A stretch of DNA of 34,183 nucleotides from a virus, in IMG/VR virus record IMGVR_UViG_3300036820_000057, positions 1-34,183 of that record; one strand, 5' to 3'. Within the stretch, counting starts at the first letter, position 1. Every line of letters begins with the position of its first letter. The position numbers and the translations under genes were made by a program. The notes under the pieces were generated by a model. The model saw only the letters and a list, made by a program, of their open reading frames with translations, ran no database searches and was not told where the DNA came from. Shown in pieces: positions 14,359-20,674 of the stretch.

Positions 14359-14901
14359 ATGGCCGCAGAAGAAAAAGAACCGCCGCTTTGGCCGCTGCGT
14401 CTTCGCGCACTGAAAGCGAAGCTCGGTTATACGCGGCAGAGCGATTTCGCCGCCGCCCTGGATACGAGGCAAGGCGTGGTCTCTACATGGCTTAGCGGCG
14501 AAAGCCGCCCGGTCCCCGAGGCATTTATCCGTATAGCTAAGTTGGCTTCAGGAGAGGATCGGGTTTTTTTTCTGAAAGAGGCGGGGATCCCCATGGATGC
14601 CTCCCTCGGCTACGGCCTTGGTGTTGTCCGCATAGATAAAGATCGTGCTAAACTTCTCCCAACCACCCAGCTAAAAAAACAGAAGGACGGCCGAAGCAGT
14701 CGCCCTGCACCGGAATCATTTTTCGACCCAGATCTACTCATGTCGATCCTTGAGAGCATCAACACGGGGCTCAGGAAAAGGGGAGAGCCTCCACCGCCAG
14801 CGCATGCGCGCACGGTCCTGAATATTTACAGGATTTGCCTGCGGAACAACATACGCGATCGTGAGTCTATCGCGGAAATTTGTTCGGGGATGACGGCTTG
14901 A
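14359..14901 (+). CDS. Phage repressor-like XRE helix-turn-helix protein
   Basis: 180 residues from ATG 14359. The reading frame stays open upstream through the operators, but this is the first ATG after the promoter region. No Shine-Dalgarno is visible, so the mRNA may be leaderless or poorly translated. Residues 14-60 form an XRE-type helix-turn-helix (LGYTRQSDFAAALDTRQGVV, then STWLSGESRP). The C-terminal part has no LexA/CI-like Ser-Lys protease motifs. Thus SOS-type self-cleavage is unlikely. Divergence from the early operon supports the role of lysogeny repressor. Confidence 0.75.
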   Translation: MAAEEKEPPLWPLRLRALKAKLGYTRQSDFAAALDTRQGVVSTWLSGESRPVPEAFIRIAKLASGEDRVFFLKEAGIPMDASLGYGLGVVRIDKDRAKLLPTTQLKKQKDGRSSRPAPESFFDPDLLMSILESINTGLRKRGEPPPPAHARTVLNIYRICLRNNIRDRESIAEICSGMTA

Positions 14902-14938
14902 AGGCTCATCGGCACGTTGTTGCCTTGGGAGCCTAAGA

Positions 14939-15217
14939 GTGACGAAGTGGGACAGAATTGAAATCGAAGAAGAGATCGGAGCTATGATGGACTCGATTCA
15001 AGCACCGGGAAGAAACGATCGAGGTTTTTCTATAAGCATCCACGCGCCGTGCAGCATTCAGGTTCACCATGGAGATTGCACTGGCGATCACGTTGACGTG
15101 CATATCCACGCAGGCGGCCCTGAGAGTCTGGAGCTTTCAGCAGCTTCAATCGCGGAGCTTGTCGAGGGTGCTATCGCGGGCACTCGACATGGCACGTCCG
15201 ATCCGGAAGGTAAGTGA
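14939..15217 (+). CDS. Unknown small protein in the lysogeny region
   Basis: 92 residues from GTG 14939 with GGGAG 7 bases upstream. The N-terminus is acidic (RIEIEEEIGAMMDSIQAPG). The middle is rich in His and Cys (ISIHAPCSIQVHHGDCTGDH, then VDVHIHAGG), which suggests metal binding. The C-terminal helix ends in a polar tail. It lies one base before the lipoprotein start, so the pair is probably co-expressed from the prophage. Not recognised. Confidence 0.55.
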   Translation: MTKWDRIEIEEEIGAMMDSIQAPGRNDRGFSISIHAPCSIQVHHGDCTGDHVDVHIHAGGPESLELSAASIAELVEGAIAGTRHGTSDPEGK

Positions 15218-15218
15218 C

Positions 15219-15836
15219 ATGAAGAGCGCTCTGTTGGGATTGATCTTTCTTTTACCGCTTTTCGCGTGTCAAAAAAGCCAGCAATCGCAGGCCGCAAGTC
15301 AGTCATCGCGATTGAAGCAAATGCTTAGCGAGACAGACGTTCTTCTCGTGAAGCATTTTTATGGAGAAAGTGATACGTTTGAGGACCGGGACTCGAAGTA
15401 CCCGGAGCTTAATCCGGGCATGTTGGGTATCGAACCGATTTGGGTCTACGAGCCTCAGAAGCAAGCGCAGGGCCTCAAGGGCGCGATTCTCAGAGTGCGG
15501 CAGTCTTACTTTTTCGATTCCGACGCCAGAATGCAGGGAGGAGAAAAAGCGGAGATAGCCCTCGATTTTGATGAGTTGCGGGATTTGAATAACTCCCTCC
15601 TCGCCCTACAAGCGAAAGATGCCGATTGGCGGACTGCACCTACGGGCGAACATATAGAAATGCAGTTTTCCTCGAAAGATGGATTCAGCTTGTCGGCATT
15701 TCATAGCCCAGAAACGCACGACGATGTGCTCTACTTCAAGATCGACGGACGGTCGGTTGGGATAAATGCGGGCAAGGTCCAGGACCTCATCAATGAGACA
15801 AATTCCGCGATTCAATTATTGAAAGCCAAGGGGTAG
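15219..15836 (+). CDS. Predicted lipoprotein, probable lysogenic-conversion gene
   Basis: 205 residues from ATG 15219. The signal MKSALLGLIFLLPLFAC with lipobox LFAC at residues 14-17 marks it for lipidation and the cell envelope. The mature part is acidic and globular-looking (WVYEPQKQAQGLKGAILRVR, then VLYFKIDGRSVGINAG). Its codon use is visibly less GC-biased than the structural genes, hinting at separate origin. Between repressor and lysis genes, such envelope proteins often alter phage receptors or exclude related phages. No family was recognised, so that role is inference. Confidence 0.7.
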   Translation: MKSALLGLIFLLPLFACQKSQQSQAASQSSRLKQMLSETDVLLVKHFYGESDTFEDRDSKYPELNPGMLGIEPIWVYEPQKQAQGLKGAILRVRQSYFFDSDARMQGGEKAEIALDFDELRDLNNSLLALQAKDADWRTAPTGEHIEMQFSSKDGFSLSAFHSPETHDDVLYFKIDGRSVGINAGKVQDLINETNSAIQLLKAKG

Positions 15837-16033
15837 AAAACTCTCCCTCCCGCTCCCTCCTCGCCACATAACGCCGCTTTTCCGCTGAGCGCATCTCTGT
15901 GCTCGCGCCCTGCCTACGCTGTGATCTGGAAGTCCGCGACACCAATCCTCATGAAAGGACAGTCGCGGAGCGCCAGAGCTGGAAGCGCGGCGAGCGGGGC
16001 TTTCTGCCCTCTCCCCGCGCGTTCCATAGGCAG
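15837..16033. other. Intergenic region before the lysis genes
   Basis: 197 bases with no convincing gene. It contains GCGGGG and CCCCGC arms near 15995-16017 with a 13-base loop, and pyrimidine-rich CTCCCTCC runs at the start. A promoter for the late arm would be expected here or further right, but no sigma-70 type pair is clear. It could depend on a phage activator. Confidence 0.4.
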
Positions 16034-16558
16034 ATGGGCGGCAGCGCGGTGAATCAATTTCAATCCGACTTCATGAAGATGGCGGTGCCGGCGGCGATTG
16101 CGTCCGAGGCCGCGACGGGAGTGCCTGCGTCGATAACCATCGCGCAGGCCATTCTCGAATCGGGTTGGGGGCAAAGCGGGCTGGCGAAGCAGGCCAACAA
16201 TTTCTTCGGCATCAAGGCGGCGGCGCACGTTGCCCCGGACAGCTACATCCAGTTGCCCACCGAAGAAATTGTGATGGGCCGCGCTGTGGCCGAGAACGCG
16301 GAATTCATGAAATACAAGAGCGCGGCCGACAGCTTTACGGCTCACGGCTTGTTGCTCGCGCAGGCGTCGCGCTACGCGCCGGCCATGGCGGTGCGCGGCA
16401 ATCCCGCGCAGTTCGCCGCGGAGCTGCAGCGCGGCGGCTACTCGACCAATCCCAACTACGCGGACGATCTGATGTGTATCGTAGCGGAGCTCGATCTGAC
16501 GCAATACGACACGCAGGCAAACACGCAGCCGGCCGCGCCGGCGGAGGTGAAGGCATGA
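16034..16558 (+). CDS. Endolysin: GH73-type glucosaminidase
   Basis: 174 residues from ATG 16034; an in-frame GTG at 16049 is an alternative. The single domain starts at once: FQSDFMKMAVPAAIASEAAT, then ITIAQAILESGWGQSG, where E42 of ILESGWG is the expected catalytic Glu, then NNFFGIKA. A distal stretch SFTAHGLLLAQASRYAPAM and GGYSTNPNYADDLMCIV complete the FlgJ/LytG-like fold. It hydrolyses the glycan chains of peptidoglycan to release progeny. It has no signal peptide, so export needs a holin. The stop overlaps the next start (ATGA). Confidence 0.85.
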   Translation: MGGSAVNQFQSDFMKMAVPAAIASEAATGVPASITIAQAILESGWGQSGLAKQANNFFGIKAAAHVAPDSYIQLPTEEIVMGRAVAENAEFMKYKSAADSFTAHGLLLAQASRYAPAMAVRGNPAQFAAELQRGGYSTNPNYADDLMCIVAELDLTQYDTQANTQPAAPAEVKA

Positions 16559-17217
16559 CGGAAGCGATCTTCTATCTGAAGACCCTGAAGAAATTGAACG
16601 CCCGCGCGCTGGGCGCTGTCGCGCTATGCGCAATCCTGTTTTGCGGCACGCTGCCCGTGGCGGGCTGCAGCGGCGTGAGCGTGGCGCAGGACATTGTGAA
16701 CTGGACGCCCACGCTGCAATCGGCCGTGGCCAGTGTCGACGCAACCGCTTCGGTGCTGGATCCGGCCGGCGCGCCGATCTTCACGGGCGCCACGGCCGGC
16801 TTCGATGCTGCCAGCACTATTCTCGCGGCCCAGGCGAAGGCATATCTGGCCAACCCGAATGCGAACGCTCTGACTCAGCTTCAGACGGCCGTCGCAACCT
16901 TTCAGCAGCAGGTGAACGCCGCGCTGCTCGCGGCGGCAGGGATCGCCGACCCGGCCAGCCAGCAGAAGGCTCTCGCCGACATCGGCGCCGTGGGCACCAT
17001 CGTAAGCACAATCCTCGCGCTGGTGGCTTCGATTTCGACTAAGGCACAGGTAACAGCCATGGCCACGGCGTCGACGGTGAAGCTAAGCCAGGTTGACCGG
17101 TACATGGATCGATCGCGGGCCGCGCGAATTCTCGCGTCCCACTATGGCGATTCGACGGGCCGGGAGCAGGCGCGAGTACTTGTGGCACGCGCGGATCTGG
17201 GTCGCGCGGGATTTTAA
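16555..17217 (+). CDS. Membrane/lipoprotein of the lysis region
   Basis: 220 residues from ATG 16555, overlapping the endolysin stop. A basic start and hydrophobic helix (LGAVALCAILFCGTLPVAGC) with a lipobox-like VAGC suggest a lipoprotein signal. The mature part is Ala/Gln-rich and helical (LQTAVATFQQQVNAALLAAA), with a hydrophobic stretch (IGAVGTIVSTILALVASIST). The C-terminus is basic (DRSRAARILASHYG). It could be a spanin or holin-associated component; no family was recognised. Confidence 0.6.
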   Translation: MTEAIFYLKTLKKLNARALGAVALCAILFCGTLPVAGCSGVSVAQDIVNWTPTLQSAVASVDATASVLDPAGAPIFTGATAGFDAASTILAAQAKAYLANPNANALTQLQTAVATFQQQVNAALLAAAGIADPASQQKALADIGAVGTIVSTILALVASISTKAQVTAMATASTVKLSQVDRYMDRSRAARILASHYGDSTGREQARVLVARADLGRAGF

Positions 17218-17336
17218 GGGTTACCCAAGCAGAGAGAGAACGGCCCGAGATTGCCGCCGGCGGTAATAAATGCGGAACGCCGGTTCATCGTGAATGGAGA
17301 CGTCCACGGCGCGTACCTCGGGAACTCAACCAACCG

Positions 17337-17364
17337 CGGGGCGCTTGTTCAGGCAGGCGCCCCG
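17337..17364 (+). other. Hairpin before the 17384 gene
   Basis: CGGGGCGC (17337-17344) and GCGCCCCG (17357-17364) form an 8-bp stem with a 12-base loop. No T-run follows. It ends about 10 bases before the GGAGG of the next gene and could influence its translation or mRNA stability. Confidence 0.6.
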
Positions 17365-17383
17365 TTCACAAGCGGAGGCAATT

Positions 17384-17650
17384 GTGAATCCAGTCACGTT
17401 CAGCAATATTTCGCGGTTGAAGTATCGCGCGATCGTGGCGCGGATCCGCGCGCAGGCCGACTCGACAACCGACAACGGAGATAGCGGATCGGCGACCGGC
17501 GACACTCCTCTCGGCCGGATGTATTCCCGGTGGACTTACAACGAGGCCGCGCGGACCCTGACCGTCACGGTCACTAAGAAACCGTTACTGATCACCGAGA
17601 ACTACATGGTGGCCAAGATGCGGGCGCTGGTGGACTCAATCAATGTCTGA
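17384..17650 (+). CDS. Unknown 88-residue protein
   Basis: It starts at GTG 17384, with GGAGG 5 bases upstream. Sequence MNPVTFSNISRLKYRAIVAR is followed by a Gly/Ser/Asp loop, then MYSRWTYNEAARTLTVTVTK and YMVAKMRALVDSINV. This suggests two helices around a beta-hairpin. No signal peptide. It overlaps the next ORF by 8 bases. Not recognised. Confidence 0.6.
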   Translation: MNPVTFSNISRLKYRAIVARIRAQADSTTDNGDSGSATGDTPLGRMYSRWTYNEAARTLTVTVTKKPLLITENYMVAKMRALVDSINV

Positions 17651-17876
17651 ACGCTGCCGGCGCGGGGTTCTGATCGCCGTCGCTTCGCTTCTTGCGGCGT
17701 GGGCGGCAAGCTGCAGTATGACGCCGGCGTACGCGGTCGGAGACCGGGGAGGTAATGGCGGTGATCGCGGCGGTTTTATCGGCAGTGGCGCTTCTGGTGC
17801 TGCTCATCTGGGGCATCCGGCGCTTACTCAACAAAAACAACGTAACCGGCGGAGTCATCCGCCGTATTTCCGATGA
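17643..17876 (+). CDS. Possible small lipoprotein (o-spanin-like), overlapping another gene
   Basis: 77 residues. A signal-like N-terminus (MSERCRRGVLIAVASLLAAW then AASC) could be lipidated at C24. From about codon 38 on, the reading frame is overlapped by the 17755 gene, whose frame carries a strong membrane helix. Here the translation turns into a low-complexity Gly-rich tail (GDRGGNGGDRGGFIG). The stop lies just before a good ribosome-binding site. It may be a real small lipoprotein overlapping a membrane protein, as spanin pairs do, or only its N-terminal part may matter. Confidence 0.4.
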   Translation: MSERCRRGVLIAVASLLAAWAASCSMTPAYAVGDRGGNGGDRGGFIGSGASGAAHLGHPALTQQKQRNRRSHPPYFR

Positions 17877-18228
17877 GGAGAAGAAATATATGGGCAGCTC
17901 TAGCTTTCCGGCTCTTGGCCCCGGTGTTTCGGCCAGATTCCAGGTAACTCCGGCGCCTGCCGGTGTTGTGACCGAGGCCGCCGATGCGGTCTGGTCCAGC
18001 AGCGACCAGGCAAACTTTCCAGCCGTAATGGATCCCACCGATCCCACCGGCAACACCTGCGACGTCGCCATTCCGGCGGGTGAGACCACGACAGAGGAAG
18101 TCACCCTGACGTGGACTTACGCGAACGCTGACGGCACGTCGGCCACCGCATCGGCAGTCTTCGATCTGGTGGGCGGCACCGTCTCCCCGGTCGACGTCAC
18201 CGGTGGAACCATCGCTCGCATCGCCTGA
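17755..18228 (+). CDS. Membrane-anchored protein with Ig-like C-terminal domain
   Basis: 157 residues from ATG 17755. The first 23 residues form a membrane anchor (MAVIAAVLSAVALLVLLIWG then IRRLL). Residues 46-157 look like a small beta-sandwich (ARFQVTPAPAGVV, DVAIPAGETTTEEVTLTWTY, SAVFDLVGGTVSPVDVTGG). A second start, ATG 17890, has GAGGAG 9 bases upstream and would give the soluble 112-residue domain alone. VTGGVIRRI (residues 30-38) and VTGGTIARI near the end repeat a motif. Both forms may be made. Function unknown. Confidence 0.55.
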   Translation: MAVIAAVLSAVALLVLLIWGIRRLLNKNNVTGGVIRRISDEEKKYMGSSSFPALGPGVSARFQVTPAPAGVVTEAADAVWSSSDQANFPAVMDPTDPTGNTCDVAIPAGETTTEEVTLTWTYANADGTSATASAVFDLVGGTVSPVDVTGGTIARIA

Positions 18229-18436
18229 CTGGATTCTCGCCGGAGAGGCCCGCGGGTTTCTCCGGCGAGAAAGGGCGCCCCGAGCGGCGATAGGGAAGGA
18301 AAAGCGAAAACGCACAGAATTGCGTTTTAAGGCGTCGATAGGGCGAAGGTGGGGAGAAACTACGTTGGACCCCCTGAACGGGGGCGACAAACTCAAGTGT
18401 GTGCGATTTTTGCCTATTTTGGGACTCGTGGGGGTA
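18229..18436. other. Hairpin-rich intergenic region between the lysis and late genes
   Basis: 208 bases without a gene. Besides the 13-bp hairpin, AAAACGCA (18307-18314) pairs with TGCGTTTT (18321-18328), and CCCCC (18370-18374) with GGGGG (18380-18384). The composition is more A/T-rich from 18300 on. It probably ends one transcript and starts another, or encodes a structured RNA. No convincing -35/-10 pair was found. Confidence 0.5.
18234..18271 (+). other. Strong hairpin after the Ig-like gene
   Basis: TTCTCGCCGGAGA (18234-18246) pairs perfectly with TCTCCGGCGAGAA (18259-18271), a 13-bp stem with a 12-base loop containing CCCGCGGG. It starts 5 bases after the stop codon. No T-run follows, so it may be a factor-dependent end, an mRNA-protecting structure or a processing site. 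Confidence 0.7.
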
Positions 18437-18844
18437 ATGAAAATGGGTTCAAACCGTAAGAGGCCCGAAAAGGCCACCCCAAAACCCGAAAATCCCGGGA
18501 TCGCGGCCCGGCTTTCTCCGCTCGAATACGAGGTCGCGGTTTGGGTTGGCAGAGGTGCGCGGCCGAGAGAGATCGCCGACCGGCTCGGCCTCGACGTTGG
18601 CGAGGTGGCGCTCCTCGTTCTCAGCGCCGCCCATTACTCCGGCTGCCGGAATATCGCCGAACTGGAAGCGATGTTCGAGCCGGACTGGGCGCGCCTCGAC
18701 GATCCGCCCCAATCCCGATGGGAAAAGGTTGGCGGCAGGCAGGTACTTCGCGGCGGCGAGATGTCGAGACGGCGCGCGCGGCAGGCATATGCGGAGAAGA
18801 AGGATCGCGACTTGATTGAGGCGATGAAGAGATTCGGGATGTAA
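18437..18844 (+). CDS. Helix-turn-helix protein at the start of the late block
   Basis: 135 residues from ATG 18437 after GTGGGGG (18443 is an alternative ATG). A basic N-terminus leads to LSPLEYEVAVWVGRGARPRE, then IADRLGLDVGEVALLVLSAA, a clear helix-turn-helix of the sigma-region-4/LuxR kind. The C-terminus is very basic (MSRRRARQAYAEKKDRDLIE). It sits before the membrane and packaging genes and after a structured gap. It may regulate late genes or assist packaging. No Mor/C family features were seen. Confidence 0.6.
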   Translation: MKMGSNRKRPEKATPKPENPGIAARLSPLEYEVAVWVGRGARPREIADRLGLDVGEVALLVLSAAHYSGCRNIAELEAMFEPDWARLDDPPQSRWEKVGGRQVLRGGEMSRRRARQAYAEKKDRDLIEAMKRFGM

Positions 18845-18856
18845 CCGGAGGGTTTT

Positions 18857-19201
18857 ATGGGGAAGATCTGGGCGGCGGTAGTGGTTTGGTTTGAGGGCAA
18901 GAAGACCATCCTCGGCGGAGGGCTGGTAATGGCGGCGGCGGTGGCTGGCGTCTGGGCGGGAAAACTGGATCCCGCGACCGGTCTGGCGGTGCTGGGATTC
19001 GGCCTGTCGATCGCCGGCATGAGCGCCAAGGCGAACCGGCATCAGGCGCAGCTCCTTGCCGCGCTGAGAGCGGTGGCGCAGGTAGCCGGCGACGAACGAT
19101 CGGGCCGTCCCGCGCAAGCGGTCGCGGATGCGGAATCCGCGGCAACCACGATCGGGTTGTCGCTGGTGCCTTCGGCGCCGCAGGGCGGCGCGGCTAAATG
19201 A
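18857..19201 (+). CDS. Holin-like membrane protein
   Basis: 114 residues, GGAGG 5 bases before the ATG. Two hydrophobic segments, residues about 16-37 (TILGGGLVMAAAVAGVWAG) and 42-55 (GLAVLGFGLSIAGM), are followed by a charged helix and an Ala/Ser tail. Size and two-helix layout suit a phage holin, though many acidobacterial-type prophage membrane proteins look alike. The stop overlaps the next start (ATGA), giving a membrane-protein pair. Confidence 0.55.
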   Translation: MGKIWAAVVVWFEGKKTILGGGLVMAAAVAGVWAGKLDPATGLAVLGFGLSIAGMSAKANRHQAQLLAALRAVAQVAGDERSGRPAQAVADAESAATTIGLSLVPSAPQGGAAK

Positions 19202-19635
19202 GCACGGATCTGATCGCGGTCGAGGGTGGCGTGAATAAATGGCTTCGCAGTCTTATCTATCCCGGCGTGGCAGGCGTGGTGATAACCATCCTGCTGGCGT
19301 ACATGGAATTGCTGAAAGCGAATCCAGCCGCCGGCGGCGATCTGCTCAGGAGCTGGGGGCCGGGCTTTGTGCTGGGGCTCATCGCCCTGGTGGTCATCGG
19401 CGTCTTCCTGGACAAAATGGTTGACGCGCAGACGTCGAGCGTGGAGGCGCAGCAGAAGGTTGCGGTGGCGTTGACGCAACTGGCGGAGCGGGACGATCGC
19501 GACCGCGACCGCATGGTGACAGAGACGCAGTACATGGCCCAACGGATGGACCAGACGCACGCATTGGTAACCAGCGTTTCCGCACAGTTGAGCAGGATCG
19601 AGATGAAGCTGGGAACAAAGAACGCGGGGGAATGA
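19198..19635 (+). CDS. Two-helix membrane protein with coiled-coil tail
   Basis: 145 residues. Two transmembrane helices, about 20-38 (IYPGVAGVVITILLAYMELL) and 55-73 (GFVLGLIALVVIGVFL), are followed by a long charged coiled coil (VAVALTQLAERDDRDRDRMV, then SAQLSRIEMKLG). Overlap with the holin-like gene suggests a partner, such as an antiholin or an inner-membrane spanin-like protein. No family was recognised. Confidence 0.55.
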   Translation: MSTDLIAVEGGVNKWLRSLIYPGVAGVVITILLAYMELLKANPAAGGDLLRSWGPGFVLGLIALVVIGVFLDKMVDAQTSSVEAQQKVAVALTQLAERDDRDRDRMVTETQYMAQRMDQTHALVTSVSAQLSRIEMKLGTKNAGE

Positions 19636-19636
19636 G

Positions 19637-19951
19637 ATGGCAGCGGTGGACGCACAGCAGAACAAGAGGCTGCGGGGCGCGATTCTGGAGATCCTGAACA
19701 CGCGGCATGGGGCGCAGCAGTCGCGGGTGGATCACGTCGCGCTGTGGCACATCATGCTCGACCTGCGCTTCGATCTGGGCGAGAACGAGCTGCTCACGCT
19801 GCTGCAGGATCTCCATGACCGCGATCTGATCGCTTATGGCGAGACGCGCGACCGCCGCAGCAACCGCGTGAGCATTTACAAATTACAACTCACGCCGGAT
19901 GGCCGCGACCTCTGCGAGGGCACAACCACCAACCCGGCAATCAGTTTCTAG
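19637..19951 (+). CDS. Winged-helix protein next to the terminase genes
   Basis: 104 residues. Helices (NKRLRGAILEILNTRHGAQQ, then VALWHIMLDLRFDLGENELL) and a hairpin (LIAYGETRD ... VSIYKLQLTPDGRDL) make a typical winged helix. Mu-like phages have small DNA-binding proteins just before the DUF3486 gene, so a late-operon or packaging role is likely. It starts one base after the previous stop. Confidence 0.65.
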   Translation: MAAVDAQQNKRLRGAILEILNTRHGAQQSRVDHVALWHIMLDLRFDLGENELLTLLQDLHDRDLIAYGETRDRRSNRVSIYKLQLTPDGRDLCEGTTTNPAISF

Positions 19952-19963
19952 GAGGGCGCGTCC

Positions 19964-20674
19964 GTGGCTATTGCAAAACAACGTCCGCGCACCGGCGAGC
20001 CGCGCCGGGTTAAGCAGCCGCTGAAAATCGACAAGCTGCCGCCCGATGTTCACGGGCGGATCCTCGCGCTGCGCAATCGACGCGGTAAAACGTGGGAAGA
20101 GATTGAAGCCATCTCCGCCGAGCCCTTCGATGAAAAGAAGCACACGGGAATTGTGGATTGGGCCGCGCTGCCGGCAGCGCTGGAAAAACTGTTTCCGGAA
20201 AAGCGTTTGCCGCACAGCTCCCTGCATCGCTGGTACGACCTGCGCGTGAGCCAGGTGCGCCGCGACGTGGAGCAGCGCAGCGTAGTTGCCCGCGAGCTCG
20301 CCGCCAGCTTTGCAAAGAGTGTTGTCGAAGGTGGCAGCGAGGCGGTAACGAATGCGGCGCGCGACCAGCTCATGGCACTGCTCGCCGAAGATCTGACGCC
20401 GAAGGGGCGGCTGAACGCAACCAAAGGGTTGATTGGCCTCGCCGAGATCCTGCAGTCCGCGCGCGCCAACGACATCAAAGAGCGCAGGGTCGGCATCGAC
20501 GCGCGAAGGATCAAGCTCCTCGAAGACCGCGAGAAGGTGGCGCGCGAACGTCTGGATGCGGAAACGCAGCGCGTGGCGAAGAAGGGCACCGGGCAATTTT
20601 CCCTGGCCGACATCAACCTGCTGCGCGAGCGCACCTTCGGCCTGCCGGCGTTGAAGGCTCCCGCGAATGCCTGA
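19964..20674 (+). CDS. Small terminase subunit, DUF3486 (Mu gp27-like)
   Basis: 236 residues from GTG 19964, with GGAGG directly after the previous stop. The N-terminal part (IDKLPPDVHGRILALRNRRG, then KTWEEIEAISAEP) is a helix-turn-helix; LPHSSLHRWYDLRVSQVRRD lies near residues 85-104. The C-terminal part is a long helical region (SVVARELAASFAKSV, LNATKGLIGLAEILQSAR) for oligomerisation. DUF3486 proteins recognise phage DNA for headful packaging and precede the large subunit, as here. Overlaps the next gene by 8 bases. Confidence 0.85.
   Translation: MAIAKQRPRTGEPRRVKQPLKIDKLPPDVHGRILALRNRRGKTWEEIEAISAEPFDEKKHTGIVDWAALPAALEKLFPEKRLPHSSLHRWYDLRVSQVRRDVEQRSVVARELAASFAKSVVEGGSEAVTNAARDQLMALLAEDLTPKGRLNATKGLIGLAEILQSARANDIKERRVGIDARRIKLLEDREKVARERLDAETQRVAKKGTGQFSLADINLLRERTFGLPALKAPANA

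Noticed and set aside
15899-16033. N-terminal extension of the endolysin from GTG 15899
   Set aside because: The 45 extra residues are basic and unlike the family, and have no signal peptide. The GH73 domain begins right after ATG 16034.
18307-18328. AAAACGCA/TGCGTTTT as an intrinsic terminator
   Set aside because: Only four G-C-rich pairs and the T-run is part of the stem; too weak to call.
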